This document shows, one piece after another, positions 17,314 through 25,764 of a stretch of DNA of 64,000 nt. Within the stretch, counting starts at the first letter, position 1, and each line of letters opens with the position of its first letter. The position numbers and the translations under genes were made by a program. The notes under the pieces were generated by a model. That model saw only the letters and a program-made list of their open reading frames with translations. It was not told the origin of the DNA and searched no databases. The stretch lies in the NCBI RefSeq assembly GCF_013113735.1, contig NZ_CP053346.1, positions 5,160,001 to 5,224,000 on the forward strand, read 5' to 3'. The stretch is from Sphingomonas sp. AP4-R1 (GTDB taxonomy: Bacteria > Pseudomonadota > Alphaproteobacteria > Sphingomonadales > Sphingomonadaceae).

Positions 17314-17942
17314 ACAAGTTTTTGACTACTACTCTTACAACGCGAGGGAGCGAGATTCGTGCGTTTTCCCGCTCCCTCACGTTAAGTTCGAATAGTCGAT
17401 TGCTACTGCAAGTTCGAGCAGCCGTTCGAATTGTGGACTGCTGTGTAGCAGCAGAACTTTTGCTGTCGTGCTCCGCAAAAAGTCTGCCGGTTCTGCAAAC
17501 GGGCCCACGTCTGTTGAGCCACTCGTTTTGTTTCCGAATATGATAATCAGACCCGGTAGTCGGACAGCGTCGTTCCCGATCGACGGGATGGCTTACGCCA
17601 TCTTCCGGTAGCGCCGACGAGAGCTTCTGCCTGAGATAGGCGCCGTTAGGCTGATACGGGCTCACGGCGTATCTGTGCTGCTCTGATCATACGAGCAAAC
17701 GTCGAGAGCTGAACCGACGTCCGTTTTGCGGCAGGGCTCGGATACCACTGGATGTCGCCTCTGGGTCCTAACCGCCACGTCAGCTATCGACCGCTTCTCG
17801 CCGTTTAGCATTCTAAACGGCACACCTAATAGCGGTCGTTGATCAGGATGGATGAAAGTCGGCTCGCTTAAACGCAGCGCTCAGCCGGCAAATCGACGTG
17901 TGAGCTGCGAGCATGAGCTCTCGCGTCCAAGGGCGATGGAAG
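17314..17942. other. Intergenic, no supported gene
   Basis: No frame here has a recognisable pattern. A six-bp hairpin (GATGGC-TTAC-GCCATC, 17587-17602) and a CTGCT...AGCAG pairing near 17441 are visible. The base composition is less GC-rich than the neighbouring genes, as expected for non-coding or eroded DNA. Confidence 0.4.
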
Positions 17943-20900
17943 CTAGCGGCCGTTTGATCGCGCCCCTGACGCCTCGTGACCACCAAGCGCCTCGACCAAT
18001 TTCTCCACCCGGGCCAGCCGGGTGACCGGATCCTCGATCCGCTCGCTGAGCAGCCACCGCTGCTTCTTTCGTTTCAGACCAAGGCCATCTATTTTGCTTA
18101 AGAGGTCTCCGCGAGAAGTCAGAGCGATCGCAGCCGGTCCGGCGTCGATGCGGGCCACACGCGCAGCGCGCGCGGCGATTCGAATGCGGGCGATCCTGAG
18201 CAGCGTTTCGGCATCAGCCGGAATTGTTCCGAACCGGTCCTCGAGTTCATCGGCGAACGCCCGGAGATTCTCTGCATCCTCGATACGGGCGAGACGGCAG
18301 TAGAGCGTAACTCGAAGCTCCTCGTCCGGCAGCCAGTCCTCGGTTAGCCTGCCCTCGATGCCAAGATGAAGCTCTGGATTCCACCGCTCGACGTCCTCTC
18401 CGCGCGCCGCGCGGATCGAGGACTCTAGAAGATGCTGATAAAGATCGATGCCGATCAGCTTCATGTGGCCTGCCTGCGCTTCACCCAACAGATCGCCGGC
18501 ACCCCGCATGTCGAGATCGCGCGCGCTGATGGCGAAGCCGGCGCCCAGCCGATCGAAGGCCTCAAGAGTTCGGAGGCGCTTTAGCGTGCGTGGCGCGATC
18601 TCGGCGGCGGGGTCGGTCAAGAGAAGCACCTGGCCGCGGCGACTACCTCGGCCGACCCGGCCTCGTAGCTGGTGCAGCTGCGACAGACCGAACCGATCCG
18701 CCCGCCAGATCACCATCGTATTTGCTCGTGGAACGTCCAGGCCCGCCTCGATGATGTTTGTCGCCAGCAGCACGTCTCCCTCGCCACGGCCAAAACGGAC
18801 CATCGCCTCGTCGATCTCGGCCGCCGGCATTTTGCCATGTGCCTGCAGTACTTCGAGTTCTGGAACGATACGCGCCAGTTGCTCGGCAAGAGCCGCCATG
18901 TCCTCGATCCGCGGGACGACGACGAAGCTCTGTCCTCCCCGGCTCCTCTCGCGGAGCAGTGCGGCACGGACCGTCTCGGGCACGAACGGGCCCACAGAGG
19001 TGCGTATCGGCTGTCGGCGTGCGGGCGGGGTCGCGATGACCGAAAGCTGCTGGAGACCGACCAGCGCTGTCTGCAGGGTCCGAGGTATCGGCGTCGCGGA
19101 AAGGGTCAGGACATGGCCGGCGCCTAAGTCTCGCATGCGGGTCTTGTCGGCGGCGCCAAAGCGCTGCTCTTCGTCAATCACCACCAGAGCAAGATTCTTG
19201 TATGTCACGCCCTTGGCTGCGACCGCCCCGGTACCGACGACGACGTGGATGGAGCCGTCCGCGAGGCCGGCCTTCACGCGCTTCTTCTCCGCCGCTGACG
19301 ACAGCCGTGAGAGGCCGGCAACGACCAGTCCGGTGCCTTCGAAGCGCGCCGAGAAGGTTTCGATATGCTGCCTGGCAAGAACGGTCGTCGGTGCCGCCAC
19401 GGCCACTTGGGCACCGGACAGTGCGGCTACGGCCACAGCGCGTAGCGCGACTTCGGTCTTGCCGTACCCGACATCGCCTACGACGAGCCGATCCATCGGT
19501 CGTCCCGACGCCAGATCGTCTCGAACAGCGGAGATCGCGCGTGCCTGGTCCGGCGTCTCGCTGAACGGAAACCCAGCCGCGAAGCGTTCGTAGGCATCGG
19601 ACGGTGGATCTAGCACCGGCGCGGTCTTTCCATTTCGTTGCGCAGCGAGTTCGGCCAGTCCTCGCGCACTCTCGGCGATCGCGGCATCGATGGCGCCTCG
19701 GCGCTTTTCCCAGCTGCCGCCATCGAGCTGATCCAGTGTGACCGCGTCTTCTTCGGCCCCATAGCGCCAGATTCGGTCGGCCTCCGCTACGGGCACCAGT
19801 CGTATCCCGTCGCTGGCGAAGGTTAGCGCGATCGCGTCGCCCGCCTCTCCGCCATCCCCCGCAGGCATCCGCTGCAGTCCGGAGACGACGGCAATGCCAT
19901 GATCCTCGTGGACGACGACATCGCCGACCCGGATCTCGCCAAAAGCGAAAAGCGTCGCATCGGCCGACGCCACCAGCGCGTCCGCCCGCTCCGCGCGGCT
20001 TCCGAGCAGATCGGGCGCAGCGACGGCAAAGACGCCGTGTCGGACAAAACCCCTATCCACGGCCATCGCTAGGGCGCAGACGGATCCGGGTTCTGATGCC
20101 GTGACCTCTGCCCAAGAACTGGCCTGCTCGATAGGACATTTAAACGCTGCGGACACGCGTCTGGCCATGAAGCGCAGATCCCGTTCAGTCCCGAGCAGCG
20201 CGACGCGCTGCCCCGTCTCGATCGCGGCCTTGGTGGCCTTGGTGAATGCCTGGATCGGCCGCTTCGCCTCAACGAAGCGGGACGGAGCCTCTCCCGGTGG
20301 TCCGAGATCGACGACGTCGCGCCCCGAAAGCGCCCTCGCCCAGACCGCCTCGCCGGCAGCATCGCGGATGGCGCGGGTCGGGCGACGTCGGTTTGCATCT
20401 GCGGCCAGGGCGAGGAACCGTCGGCGGCGATCGGCCGAGGCGGCCGGCACGATCACGCGCGCTTCTGGCAGATGCTCGAGCAACGTAACGCCGTCCTCGC
20501 CGAGCGGCGGTTCGGCCACCCGACCAAGCTCGCGATGATCGCATGCGTCCACGGTGCGCTGATCAGCCGGATCATAGACGCGGATTGCGGAAACGCGGCC
20601 ATCGACGGCTTCTATGCGGAGCGGGGCGTCGGCATCGGCGGGATACACATCGAGGACTTGCCCGCGGAGCGCGATCTCGCCCGGTTCGTCGACGCGCTCG
20701 TCCGAAACATACCCTAGACTTTCGAGTTCTCCGAACAAGGCGCTCAGGTCCACAGGGTTTCCGACGACGACACGCGGCAGGACGGCGTCGAAGGCCGCCG
20801 GCGGCGGATAGAGCCTACCAAGCGCCTCGCCCGTCGTGACGCACGCGATGCGCGGACGATCCCCTTGGGTAAGAAGCTGCCTGATCCTGAGCAAGGTCGA

Positions 20901-21161
20901 GACCCGCCGCCCGACGTTGGCCGGGGAAGCGGGTGCATCGTCGCCTGGTAAAGCATCACTGCTCGGACAGAATAGCACGGTGGCACTGGGCGCGGCGGCG
21001 GACAAAGCTTGCGTAATCGCTATCCCCCGCTGCTCGTCTGCGGCCGCGTAGAAGACATCGCTCTCTGCAACGATTTCTGCCAGATCCGTTGCAATTTCCC
21101 CGATCCCCAGCTCAGCCACCGCGAGCGGCTCCGCCAAAACAGCGTCGGCGACTTCAGGCAC
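17943..21161 (-). CDS. mfd: Mfd-like transcription-repair coupling factor, island paralog
   Basis: Mfd removes stalled RNA polymerase and recruits excision repair. This 1072-residue protein shows the complete plan: an N-terminal UvrB-like part without ATPase motif, the RNA-polymerase-interacting CarD-like domain (GDVVVHEDHGIAVVSGLQ), then helicase motifs. Walker A is GDVGYGKTEVALRA, the DEEQ box is VIDEEQRFG, and later come TLSATPIPRTL, NIIEAGLDVPRANTMVIWRA and QLRGRVGRG. A C-terminal regulatory domain follows. It is slightly shorter than E. coli Mfd (1148). GTG 21161 follows GGGAG at ideal spacing. An exact EcfG promoter precedes it. Because housekeeping mfd is normally chromosomal, I read this as a stress-induced second copy. 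Confidence 0.88.
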   Translation of the reverse strand: MPEVADAVLAEPLAVAELGIGEIATDLAEIVAESDVFYAAADEQRGIAITQALSAAAPSATVLFCPSSDALPGDDAPASPANVGRRVSTLLRIRQLLTQGDRPRIACVTTGEALGRLYPPPAAFDAVLPRVVVGNPVDLSALFGELESLGYVSDERVDEPGEIALRGQVLDVYPADADAPLRIEAVDGRVSAIRVYDPADQRTVDACDHRELGRVAEPPLGEDGVTLLEHLPEARVIVPAASADRRRRFLALAADANRRRPTRAIRDAAGEAVWARALSGRDVVDLGPPGEAPSRFVEAKRPIQAFTKATKAAIETGQRVALLGTERDLRFMARRVSAAFKCPIEQASSWAEVTASEPGSVCALAMAVDRGFVRHGVFAVAAPDLLGSRAERADALVASADATLFAFGEIRVGDVVVHEDHGIAVVSGLQRMPAGDGGEAGDAIALTFASDGIRLVPVAEADRIWRYGAEEDAVTLDQLDGGSWEKRRGAIDAAIAESARGLAELAAQRNGKTAPVLDPPSDAYERFAAGFPFSETPDQARAISAVRDDLASGRPMDRLVVGDVGYGKTEVALRAVAVAALSGAQVAVAAPTTVLARQHIETFSARFEGTGLVVAGLSRLSSAAEKKRVKAGLADGSIHVVVGTGAVAAKGVTYKNLALVVIDEEQRFGAADKTRMRDLGAGHVLTLSATPIPRTLQTALVGLQQLSVIATPPARRQPIRTSVGPFVPETVRAALLRERSRGGQSFVVVPRIEDMAALAEQLARIVPELEVLQAHGKMPAAEIDEAMVRFGRGEGDVLLATNIIEAGLDVPRANTMVIWRADRFGLSQLHQLRGRVGRGSRRGQVLLLTDPAAEIAPRTLKRLRTLEAFDRLGAGFAISARDLDMRGAGDLLGEAQAGHMKLIGIDLYQHLLESSIRAARGEDVERWNPELHLGIEGRLTEDWLPDEELRVTLYCRLARIEDAENLRAFADELEDRFGTIPADAETLLRIARIRIAARAARVARIDAGPAAIALTSRGDLLSKIDGLGLKRKKQRWLLSERIEDPVTRLARVEKLVEALGGHEASGARSNGR

Positions 21162-21210
21162 TCGTGTCTCCCAGAAGTGAGGACGTAGCTCCTCTTGTTT
21201 AGCCAGAACG

Positions 21211-21235
21211 AACGGGTCAGGCCTGCCGCCGTTCC
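21211..21235 (-). promoter_or_regulatory. EcfG-type promoter before the mfd-like gene
   Basis: Read on the minus strand: GGAAC (21235-21231), a 16-base spacer, then CGTT (21214-21211), an exact consensus match. The -10 lies about 50 bases before the GTG start at 21161. Confidence 0.75.
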
Positions 21236-21358
21236 TCCTTACTAATTCAAATCAAGGCTTTTTACGGGTTTGTCGCAGCAGGCCGCCGAGGATCGAACCT
21301 ACTCGCTAACGCCGCAGCGGTGCGTGCTCATCGCGGTCATTGCGTATGGTCGTGGCGG

Positions 21359-22258
21359 CTACGCTCCTTCGCCCATTGCATGACTGATCTGGTCCAGCCC
21401 GAATACGACGTCGCCGGCGGCGTACAGACCGGGGAGATCCGTCCGCTGGTGACGGTCGACGACCATGCAGCCGTCATCACTCATCTGTACGCCCAGCGGC
21501 CTTGCGAGGTCGGAGTGGATGCGTGACCCGAGCGCCGGATAGGCTGTGTCGAACCGCAGCCTGCCGGTGGACGCCGTCATCGCGATGGTGTCCCCTTCGA
21601 GCGCAATTCTCGTGCAGGGGCCATCGATTACGGAAATGCCGGCGGCGGCAAGACGAGCGCGCACGTGCGCGTCGAGATCATGCGGCCTGTCGGACGCGAT
21701 GAGTGTCACATCGGCGGTAAAGCTGCGCAGGAAGCAGGCTCCTTTCGCTCCGTGGGCCCCCGACCCGATGACGGCCACTCGCTTATCGGTCACCTCATAA
21801 CCATCGCAAACCGGGCAGTAGCGCAGAAGACCGCGCTTCAGCGCGTCGTCGTGCACCGTCGGATCCATCTTGGGCCGGTTGTTCGAAACGCCGGTCGCCA
21901 GCAGGACGGCGCACGCAGCGTAGGTTTCATGGTGGGTGCGCACCTCGAACCCCTCCCCGCGCTGCTCTATCCGGTTCACCTCGGCATCGATCATGCGCGC
22001 GCCATAAAGTTCGGCCTGTTGACGCATGCGTCGCACGAGATCCTCGCCCGAGATGCCGCCGGGAAAACCCGCATGGTTGCGCGTTTTAAGGATCATCGAT
22101 GCGCGGCTTCCGCCCCGATCGATCACAATCACATCAAGGTGAAACCGCGCGAGATAGATGGCGGCTGTCAGCCCGGCAGGGCCACCGCCGATCACGATGA
22201 CCCTGGCAGTCTCTTGCGCGTCCTGTTCGGTTGATGACCAGAGGGTCTGCGCCGTCAT
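21359..22258 (-). CDS. Thioredoxin-reductase-like FAD/NAD(P) oxidoreductase, C terminus probably frameshifted
   Basis: The 299-residue protein has an FAD-binding GGGPAGL motif near residue 24, a CPVCDG redox-type segment near 147, a second dinucleotide fold (VIGSGAHGAKG) and the GLYAAGDVV motif. It resembles TrxB-like flavoproteins that reduce a disulfide partner. It ends abruptly at SHAMGEGA. If one G is restored just before the stop (about 21361), the next frame reads AATTIRNDRDEHAPLRR to a stop at 21306, the normal family ending. So the gene is probably shortened by a one-base loss or a sequencing error. It overlaps the DUF3253 gene by ATGA. Confidence 0.8.
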   Translation of the reverse strand: MTAQTLWSSTEQDAQETARVIVIGGGPAGLTAAIYLARFHLDVIVIDRGGSRASMILKTRNHAGFPGGISGEDLVRRMRQQAELYGARMIDAEVNRIEQRGEGFEVRTHHETYAACAVLLATGVSNNRPKMDPTVHDDALKRGLLRYCPVCDGYEVTDKRVAVIGSGAHGAKGACFLRSFTADVTLIASDRPHDLDAHVRARLAAAGISVIDGPCTRIALEGDTIAMTASTGRLRFDTAYPALGSRIHSDLARPLGVQMSDDGCMVVDRHQRTDLPGLYAAGDVVFGLDQISHAMGEGA

Positions 22259-22518
22259 GCGCGATCCCGCGTCTTGCTGATCCGGTAGGGGCCGTCACGC
22301 CTTGGCAACTCCCGCCCCTTCCACGTTAGACGGACCAAGCCGTCCGCCAGAAGGCGATCAACGGCGTCATGAACTGCCGGCATCTGAGCCCGCCATGCAG
22401 TAGCGCTCTGCTCGTTACCGCCAGCCATCGCCTTCGCCACTTCGCTGGGGCGAATCGTTGCGAACTCCGCTCGCCGGTCCAGAAGCGATAGGGTCAGATC
22501 GCGCGCTTTTGAGAGCAC
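22255..22518 (-). CDS. DUF3253 family protein
   Basis: An 87-residue protein with the DUF3253 pattern: IRPSEVAKAMAGGNE, then AWRAQMPAVHDAVDRLLADG and LTWKGRELPRRDGPYRI. It looks like a small winged-helix fold; the function is unknown. GTG 22518 lies two bases after the stop of the upstream transporter gene, and its own stop overlaps the flavoprotein start, so the three genes are one operon. No separate ribosome binding site is visible, which fits translational coupling. Confidence 0.75.
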   Translation of the reverse strand: MLSKARDLTLSLLDRRAEFATIRPSEVAKAMAGGNEQSATAWRAQMPAVHDAVDRLLADGLVRLTWKGRELPRRDGPYRISKTRDRA

Positions 22519-22520
22519 GC

Positions 22521-22964
22521 TTAGAAAATCGCGATCAAAGACAAACCGGCGATCATAAGCGCGCCTCCGATGAATCGCCCCCAGCCGGCCTGATGGACGT
22601 CGAAGCCAAGCAGACCGAAATGATCGAGTATCAGCCCCGTCAGCACCTCGGCGGTGACGATGCAGGCCATGAAGAGACCGGCGCCGAGCTTTGGCGCCGC
22701 ATAGACTGTTCCGAGCACGAAGCCGACGCCAAGGATGCCGCCGGTCCAAGCCCACCAAGGCGCCGTCCCGGCGGCACTCGCCGCCGGCAGGCGTTCACCG
22801 GAAACGAGAACGACTGCAATCGAGGTGACCGCTGTCACCAGCGCGACCAGTGCCGCGGCCCAAAGCGGCGCGTCGAGAGCCCTCTGCAGCGTCTGATTTG
22901 ATCCAGACTGAAAAGCGCTCGCGATGCCTGCGGCTAAAGCCACGCTGATGAAGACAAATTGCAT
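22521..22964 (-). CDS. YdcZ-type DMT family membrane protein (DUF606)
   Basis: A 147-residue protein with four to five hydrophobic helices. It contains ALAAGIASAFQSGSNQTLQ and GFVLGTVYAAPKLGAGLF, segments typical of the DUF606/YdcZ half-size members of the drug/metabolite transporter group. Such proteins may act as dimers, and substrates are unknown. It is the first gene of the operon with DUF3253 and the flavoprotein. Confidence 0.8.
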   Translation of the reverse strand: MQFVFISVALAAGIASAFQSGSNQTLQRALDAPLWAAALVALVTAVTSIAVVLVSGERLPAASAAGTAPWWAWTGGILGVGFVLGTVYAAPKLGAGLFMACIVTAEVLTGLILDHFGLLGFDVHQAGWGRFIGGALMIAGLSLIAIF

Positions 22965-23040
22965 GGTCGCCGAACGCTGCGCTTGGGCAAGTGGGTCCGG
23001 TCCGGATCAAGAGCATCGCCGCGCGATTGGCTCTTGCCCT

Positions 23041-23829
23041 TTATTCGTCCGGATTCGCGCTGCCGGGCTCGGCCATCTTGCGATGTTGTTCGGCGAGTAC
23101 CGAGCCGGGCGTCACGTTGGCCAGCACCCCCTGGAGCTTTGTCTTCCAGCCAGAGAAGATCGACGCCTTGCCGGACATGACAGCGTCCCATCCGTCCTTG
23201 GCGACGTCGGCGGGATCGCTCTTGTTCGGGTCGGCACCCACCGATGTGTCGAGCATCTCGCCGCGCGCGAAGAACTCGGTCTCGACCGGGCCCGGCATTA
23301 GCGTCGTGAGCGTCACGCCATCGCTGTCCTTGATCTCATTGCGCAGCGCCTCGGTGAAGCTGTCCACGAAGGCCTTGCTGCCATTGTAGACCGCCTGGAA
23401 GGCACCGGGAACGTAACCAGCAACGGAGCCGGTCACGAGCACCTTTCCGTCGTTGCGCGCGACCATGCCAACGAGCACCTTCTGGATCAGATACAGCGTG
23501 CCGGTGATGTTGGTGTCGATGACATGCCGCCAGTCCGCGACCTGTTGATCGAGGAAGGCGTGCCCCAAGCCATGCCCGGCGTTGGCACAAAGCAGATCAA
23601 TCTGCCGGCCCTCTGCGGCAGCGAGCAGCTTGTCGACGCCCTCGATCGTGGAAAGGTCGGCCTCGACCGAGGTCACCTGCGTGCCGAACTGCTTGAAATC
23701 ATCGGCCGCCGCATTGATCAGCGGTTCGTCGGCCACGACCAGAATATCGTAGCCATCCTTGGCCGCCAGCGTCGCCAGTTCGAAGCCGATACCGGTCGAG
23801 GCGCCGGTGATGATCGCGAATTTCGCCAT
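23041..23829 (-). CDS. Short-chain dehydrogenase/reductase
   Basis: A 262-residue classical SDR. The NAD(P)-binding GASTGIG motif is at residues 9-15, NAGHG is the structural motif, a Ser lies in VTGSVAGY, and the catalytic YNGSK pair is present. The substrate cannot be read from the sequence. GGAGAAG precedes the ATG at 23829. It is the last of a three-gene operon (SRPBCC, zinc alcohol dehydrogenase, SDR), 14 bases after the dehydrogenase gene. Confidence 0.88.
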   Translation of the reverse strand: MAKFAIITGASTGIGFELATLAAKDGYDILVVADEPLINAAADDFKQFGTQVTSVEADLSTIEGVDKLLAAAEGRQIDLLCANAGHGLGHAFLDQQVADWRHVIDTNITGTLYLIQKVLVGMVARNDGKVLVTGSVAGYVPGAFQAVYNGSKAFVDSFTEALRNEIKDSDGVTLTTLMPGPVETEFFARGEMLDTSVGADPNKSDPADVAKDGWDAVMSGKASIFSGWKTKLQGVLANVTPGSVLAEQHRKMAEPGSANPDE

Positions 23830-23843
23830 GTCTCTTCTCCGTG

Positions 23844-25031
23844 TCAGGCGGCGATGCTGAGGCCGGGCTTCAGCACGACCTTGGTCACCTCATTCTGGTT
23901 GTCGTGGAACATCTTGTAGCCCTCCGGCGCCTGCTCGAGGTCGAGCCGGTGCGAGATCAGGAAGGTCGTATCGATCTTGCCTTCGAGAATCGCGGCCAAC
24001 AGCGCGGGCATGTAATGCTGGACGTGCGTCTGCCCGGTCTTCAGCGTCAGGCCCTTCTCCATGAAGGCGCCAAGCGGAAACTTGTCGACAAAGCCGCCGT
24101 AGACGGCCGGCATCGAGACGCGGCCACCCTTGCGGCAGGCGATGATCGCCTGACGGATCGAGTGCGGTCGATCGGTGCCCAGCATCAGCGTCTTCTTCAC
24201 CTGGTCGAGCACATTATCGACGAAGAAGCCGTGGGCTTCGAGGCCTACCGCGTCGATCACCGCATCAGGACCGATCCCGCCCGTCATCAGCATCAGCGCC
24301 TCATATGTCGCCGTCTCTTCGAAGTTGATCGTCTCCGCCCCGAACTTCTTCGCCAGTTCCAGCCGGTGCGGGAAATGATCGATCGCGATCACGCGCTCGG
24401 CGCCCATCAGGAAGGCGGACTGAACCGCGAACAGGCCGACGGGCCCGCAGCCCCAGACAGCGACCGTGTCGCCCGGTTCGATCTGCGCATTCTCCGCCGC
24501 CATCCAGCCAGTCGGCAGAATGTCGGACAGGAACAGCACCTTCTCGTCCTCGATGCCGTCGGGAATGACGATAGGGCCGACATCGCTAAAAGGCACGCGG
24601 ACATATTCCGCCTGACCGCCGGCATATCCGCCAGTCATGTGGCTGTAGCCGAACAGGCCGCTCATCGGCTGACCGTAGAGTTCCTGCGCGATGTCCTGGT
24701 TGTCGGCGGGCAGCGCATTGTCGCACGCTGAATATTGATGCTTGCCGCAATGATAGCAGCTGCCGCAGGCCATCGTGAACGGCACCACGACGCGCTGACC
24801 TTTCTTGAGATTAGACTTGGGGCCGACCTCGACGACCTCACCCATGAACTCGTGACCGAGGATGTCGCCCGATTGCATCGTCGGGATGAAACCGTCGTAG
24901 AGATGAAGATCCGACCCGCAGATCGCGGTTGACGTCACCTTGATGATGGCGTCGCGCGGGTTGAGGATCTCCGGATCGTCGACCGTGTCGACGCGGACGT
25001 CGTGTTTACCGTGCCAGGCAAGTGCGCGCAT
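23844..25031 (-). CDS. Zinc-dependent alcohol dehydrogenase (GroES-like MDR)
   Basis: A 395-residue medium-chain dehydrogenase. The catalytic-zinc motif includes [11 protein letters not shown] and [12 protein letters not shown], the structural-zinc cysteines are in [15 protein letters not shown], and the coenzyme loop is [12 protein letters not shown]. The length and the [20 protein letters not shown] insert match the subgroup close to glutathione-independent formaldehyde dehydrogenases. The exact substrate is uncertain. It sits between an SRPBCC and an SDR gene on one transcript. Confidence 0.88.
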   Translation of the reverse strand: MRALAWHGKHDVRVDTVDDPEILNPRDAIIKVTSTAICGSDLHLYDGFIPTMQSGDILGHEFMGEVVEVGPKSNLKKGQRVVVPFTMACGSCYHCGKHQYSACDNALPADNQDIAQELYGQPMSGLFGYSHMTGGYAGGQAEYVRVPFSDVGPIVIPDGIEDEKVLFLSDILPTGWMAAENAQIEPGDTVAVWGCGPVGLFAVQSAFLMGAERVIAIDHFPHRLELAKKFGAETINFEETATYEALMLMTGGIGPDAVIDAVGLEAHGFFVDNVLDQVKKTLMLGTDRPHSIRQAIIACRKGGRVSMPAVYGGFVDKFPLGAFMEKGLTLKTGQTHVQHYMPALLAAILEGKIDTTFLISHRLDLEQAPEGYKMFHDNQNEVTKVVLKPGLSIAA

Positions 25032-25034
25032 CGA

Positions 25035-25610
25035 TCAGGCCCTCTCTTCTTCGAACTGCTTTTTGGTCCACGACGACGTCGCGATCTCACCGGTTTCCAT
25101 CAGCTGCTTGAAGCGCCGGAGGTCACGACGCGCCTGGATCGCGGGCTCGCGCTGGAACATCTTGGCGATGACCTTGCCGATCACGCCGGCTGGCGGATCA
25201 TAGGCGATGGTCGCCGTCACCACCGTACCGCGGGCGCCGGCGTCCCGAAATTCGATACGGCCGCTGTTGGATACGTCCGCACCCTCCTCCGATGCCCAGG
25301 CGATCAGTTCGTTCGGCCGGTCCTCGGTGATGCGCGCATCCCACTCGACGGTCTTGCCTCCGGGCGCCTTGACGACCCAATGCGAACGATCGCCGTTCGG
25401 CGCGATCGACACGACATTGTCCATGAAGCTGGGCAGGTTCGAGAGGTCACGCCAATAGGCATAGAGCTCGGCCGCCGGACGATTGATCGTCACGGCACGC
25501 GCGGTGATTGCGCCGCCCTTTCCATCGATCAAGCTGTCGGTGAGGTCCGTTGCGGCATCATGCCGCTTCGACGTCGCAATCGGCGCGTCGTCGTCCGCTG
25601 TTCCGGGCAT
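25035..25610 (-). CDS. SRPBCC (START-like) protein
   Basis: A 191-residue protein of the SRPBCC/polyketide-cyclase-like fold: ITINRPAAELYAYWRDLSN-type strand and helix, then DARITEDRPNELIAWASEEG and RGTVVTATIAY. Such proteins bind hydrophobic ligands; this one looks like the stress-associated subgroup paired with zinc dehydrogenases. ATG 25610 is chosen because AGGAG lies seven bases upstream; an upstream start at 25637 lacks a site. It heads the three-gene minus-strand operon and lies next to a possible EcfG promoter facing it. Confidence 0.85.
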   Translation of the reverse strand: MPGTADDDAPIATSKRHDAATDLTDSLIDGKGGAITARAVTINRPAAELYAYWRDLSNLPSFMDNVVSIAPNGDRSHWVVKAPGGKTVEWDARITEDRPNELIAWASEEGADVSNSGRIEFRDAGARGTVVTATIAYDPPAGVIGKVIAKMFQREPAIQARRDLRRFKQLMETGEIATSSWTKKQFEEERA

Positions 25611-25637
25611 CGCTGTCTCCTGGGATCTGTCGGTCAA

Positions 25638-25662
25638 AGCGTCCGGAACACCCGGGAGTTCC
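25638..25662 (-). promoter_or_regulatory. Near-consensus EcfG-type promoter toward the SRPBCC operon
   Basis: On the minus strand: GGAAC (25662-25658), a 16-base spacer, then CGCT (25641-25638), one mismatch from CGTT. It lies about 27 bases before ATG 25610. It overlaps the promoter of the divergent catalase-like gene. Confidence 0.45.
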
Positions 25663-25669
25663 GCTCGTT
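25645..25669 (+). promoter_or_regulatory. EcfG-type promoter before the catalase-like gene
   Basis: GGAAC (25645-25649), 16 bases, then CGTT (25666-25669), an exact consensus match, 95 bases before ATG 25765. Confidence 0.75.
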
Positions 25670-25764
25670 TCCTTACCGAAATCTAGTCGTGACAAGTATT
25701 TAGGACGCGCGGTCATTGGGTCCGGGCGGCTGGATAGCTGTGCGATCTGCCAAGGAGATCCAGC

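Noticed and set aside
21270..21310. Sequence GGATCGAACCTACTCGC resembling a tRNA T-arm, possible second attachment site
   Set aside because: No acceptor or anticodon stem can be folded around it and it does not match the tRNA-Ser 3' end.
22973..22998. GGACC-N17-CGTT on the minus strand before the YdcZ-type gene
   Set aside because: The -10 box would lie only nine bases before the start codon, too close for a leader; likely chance.
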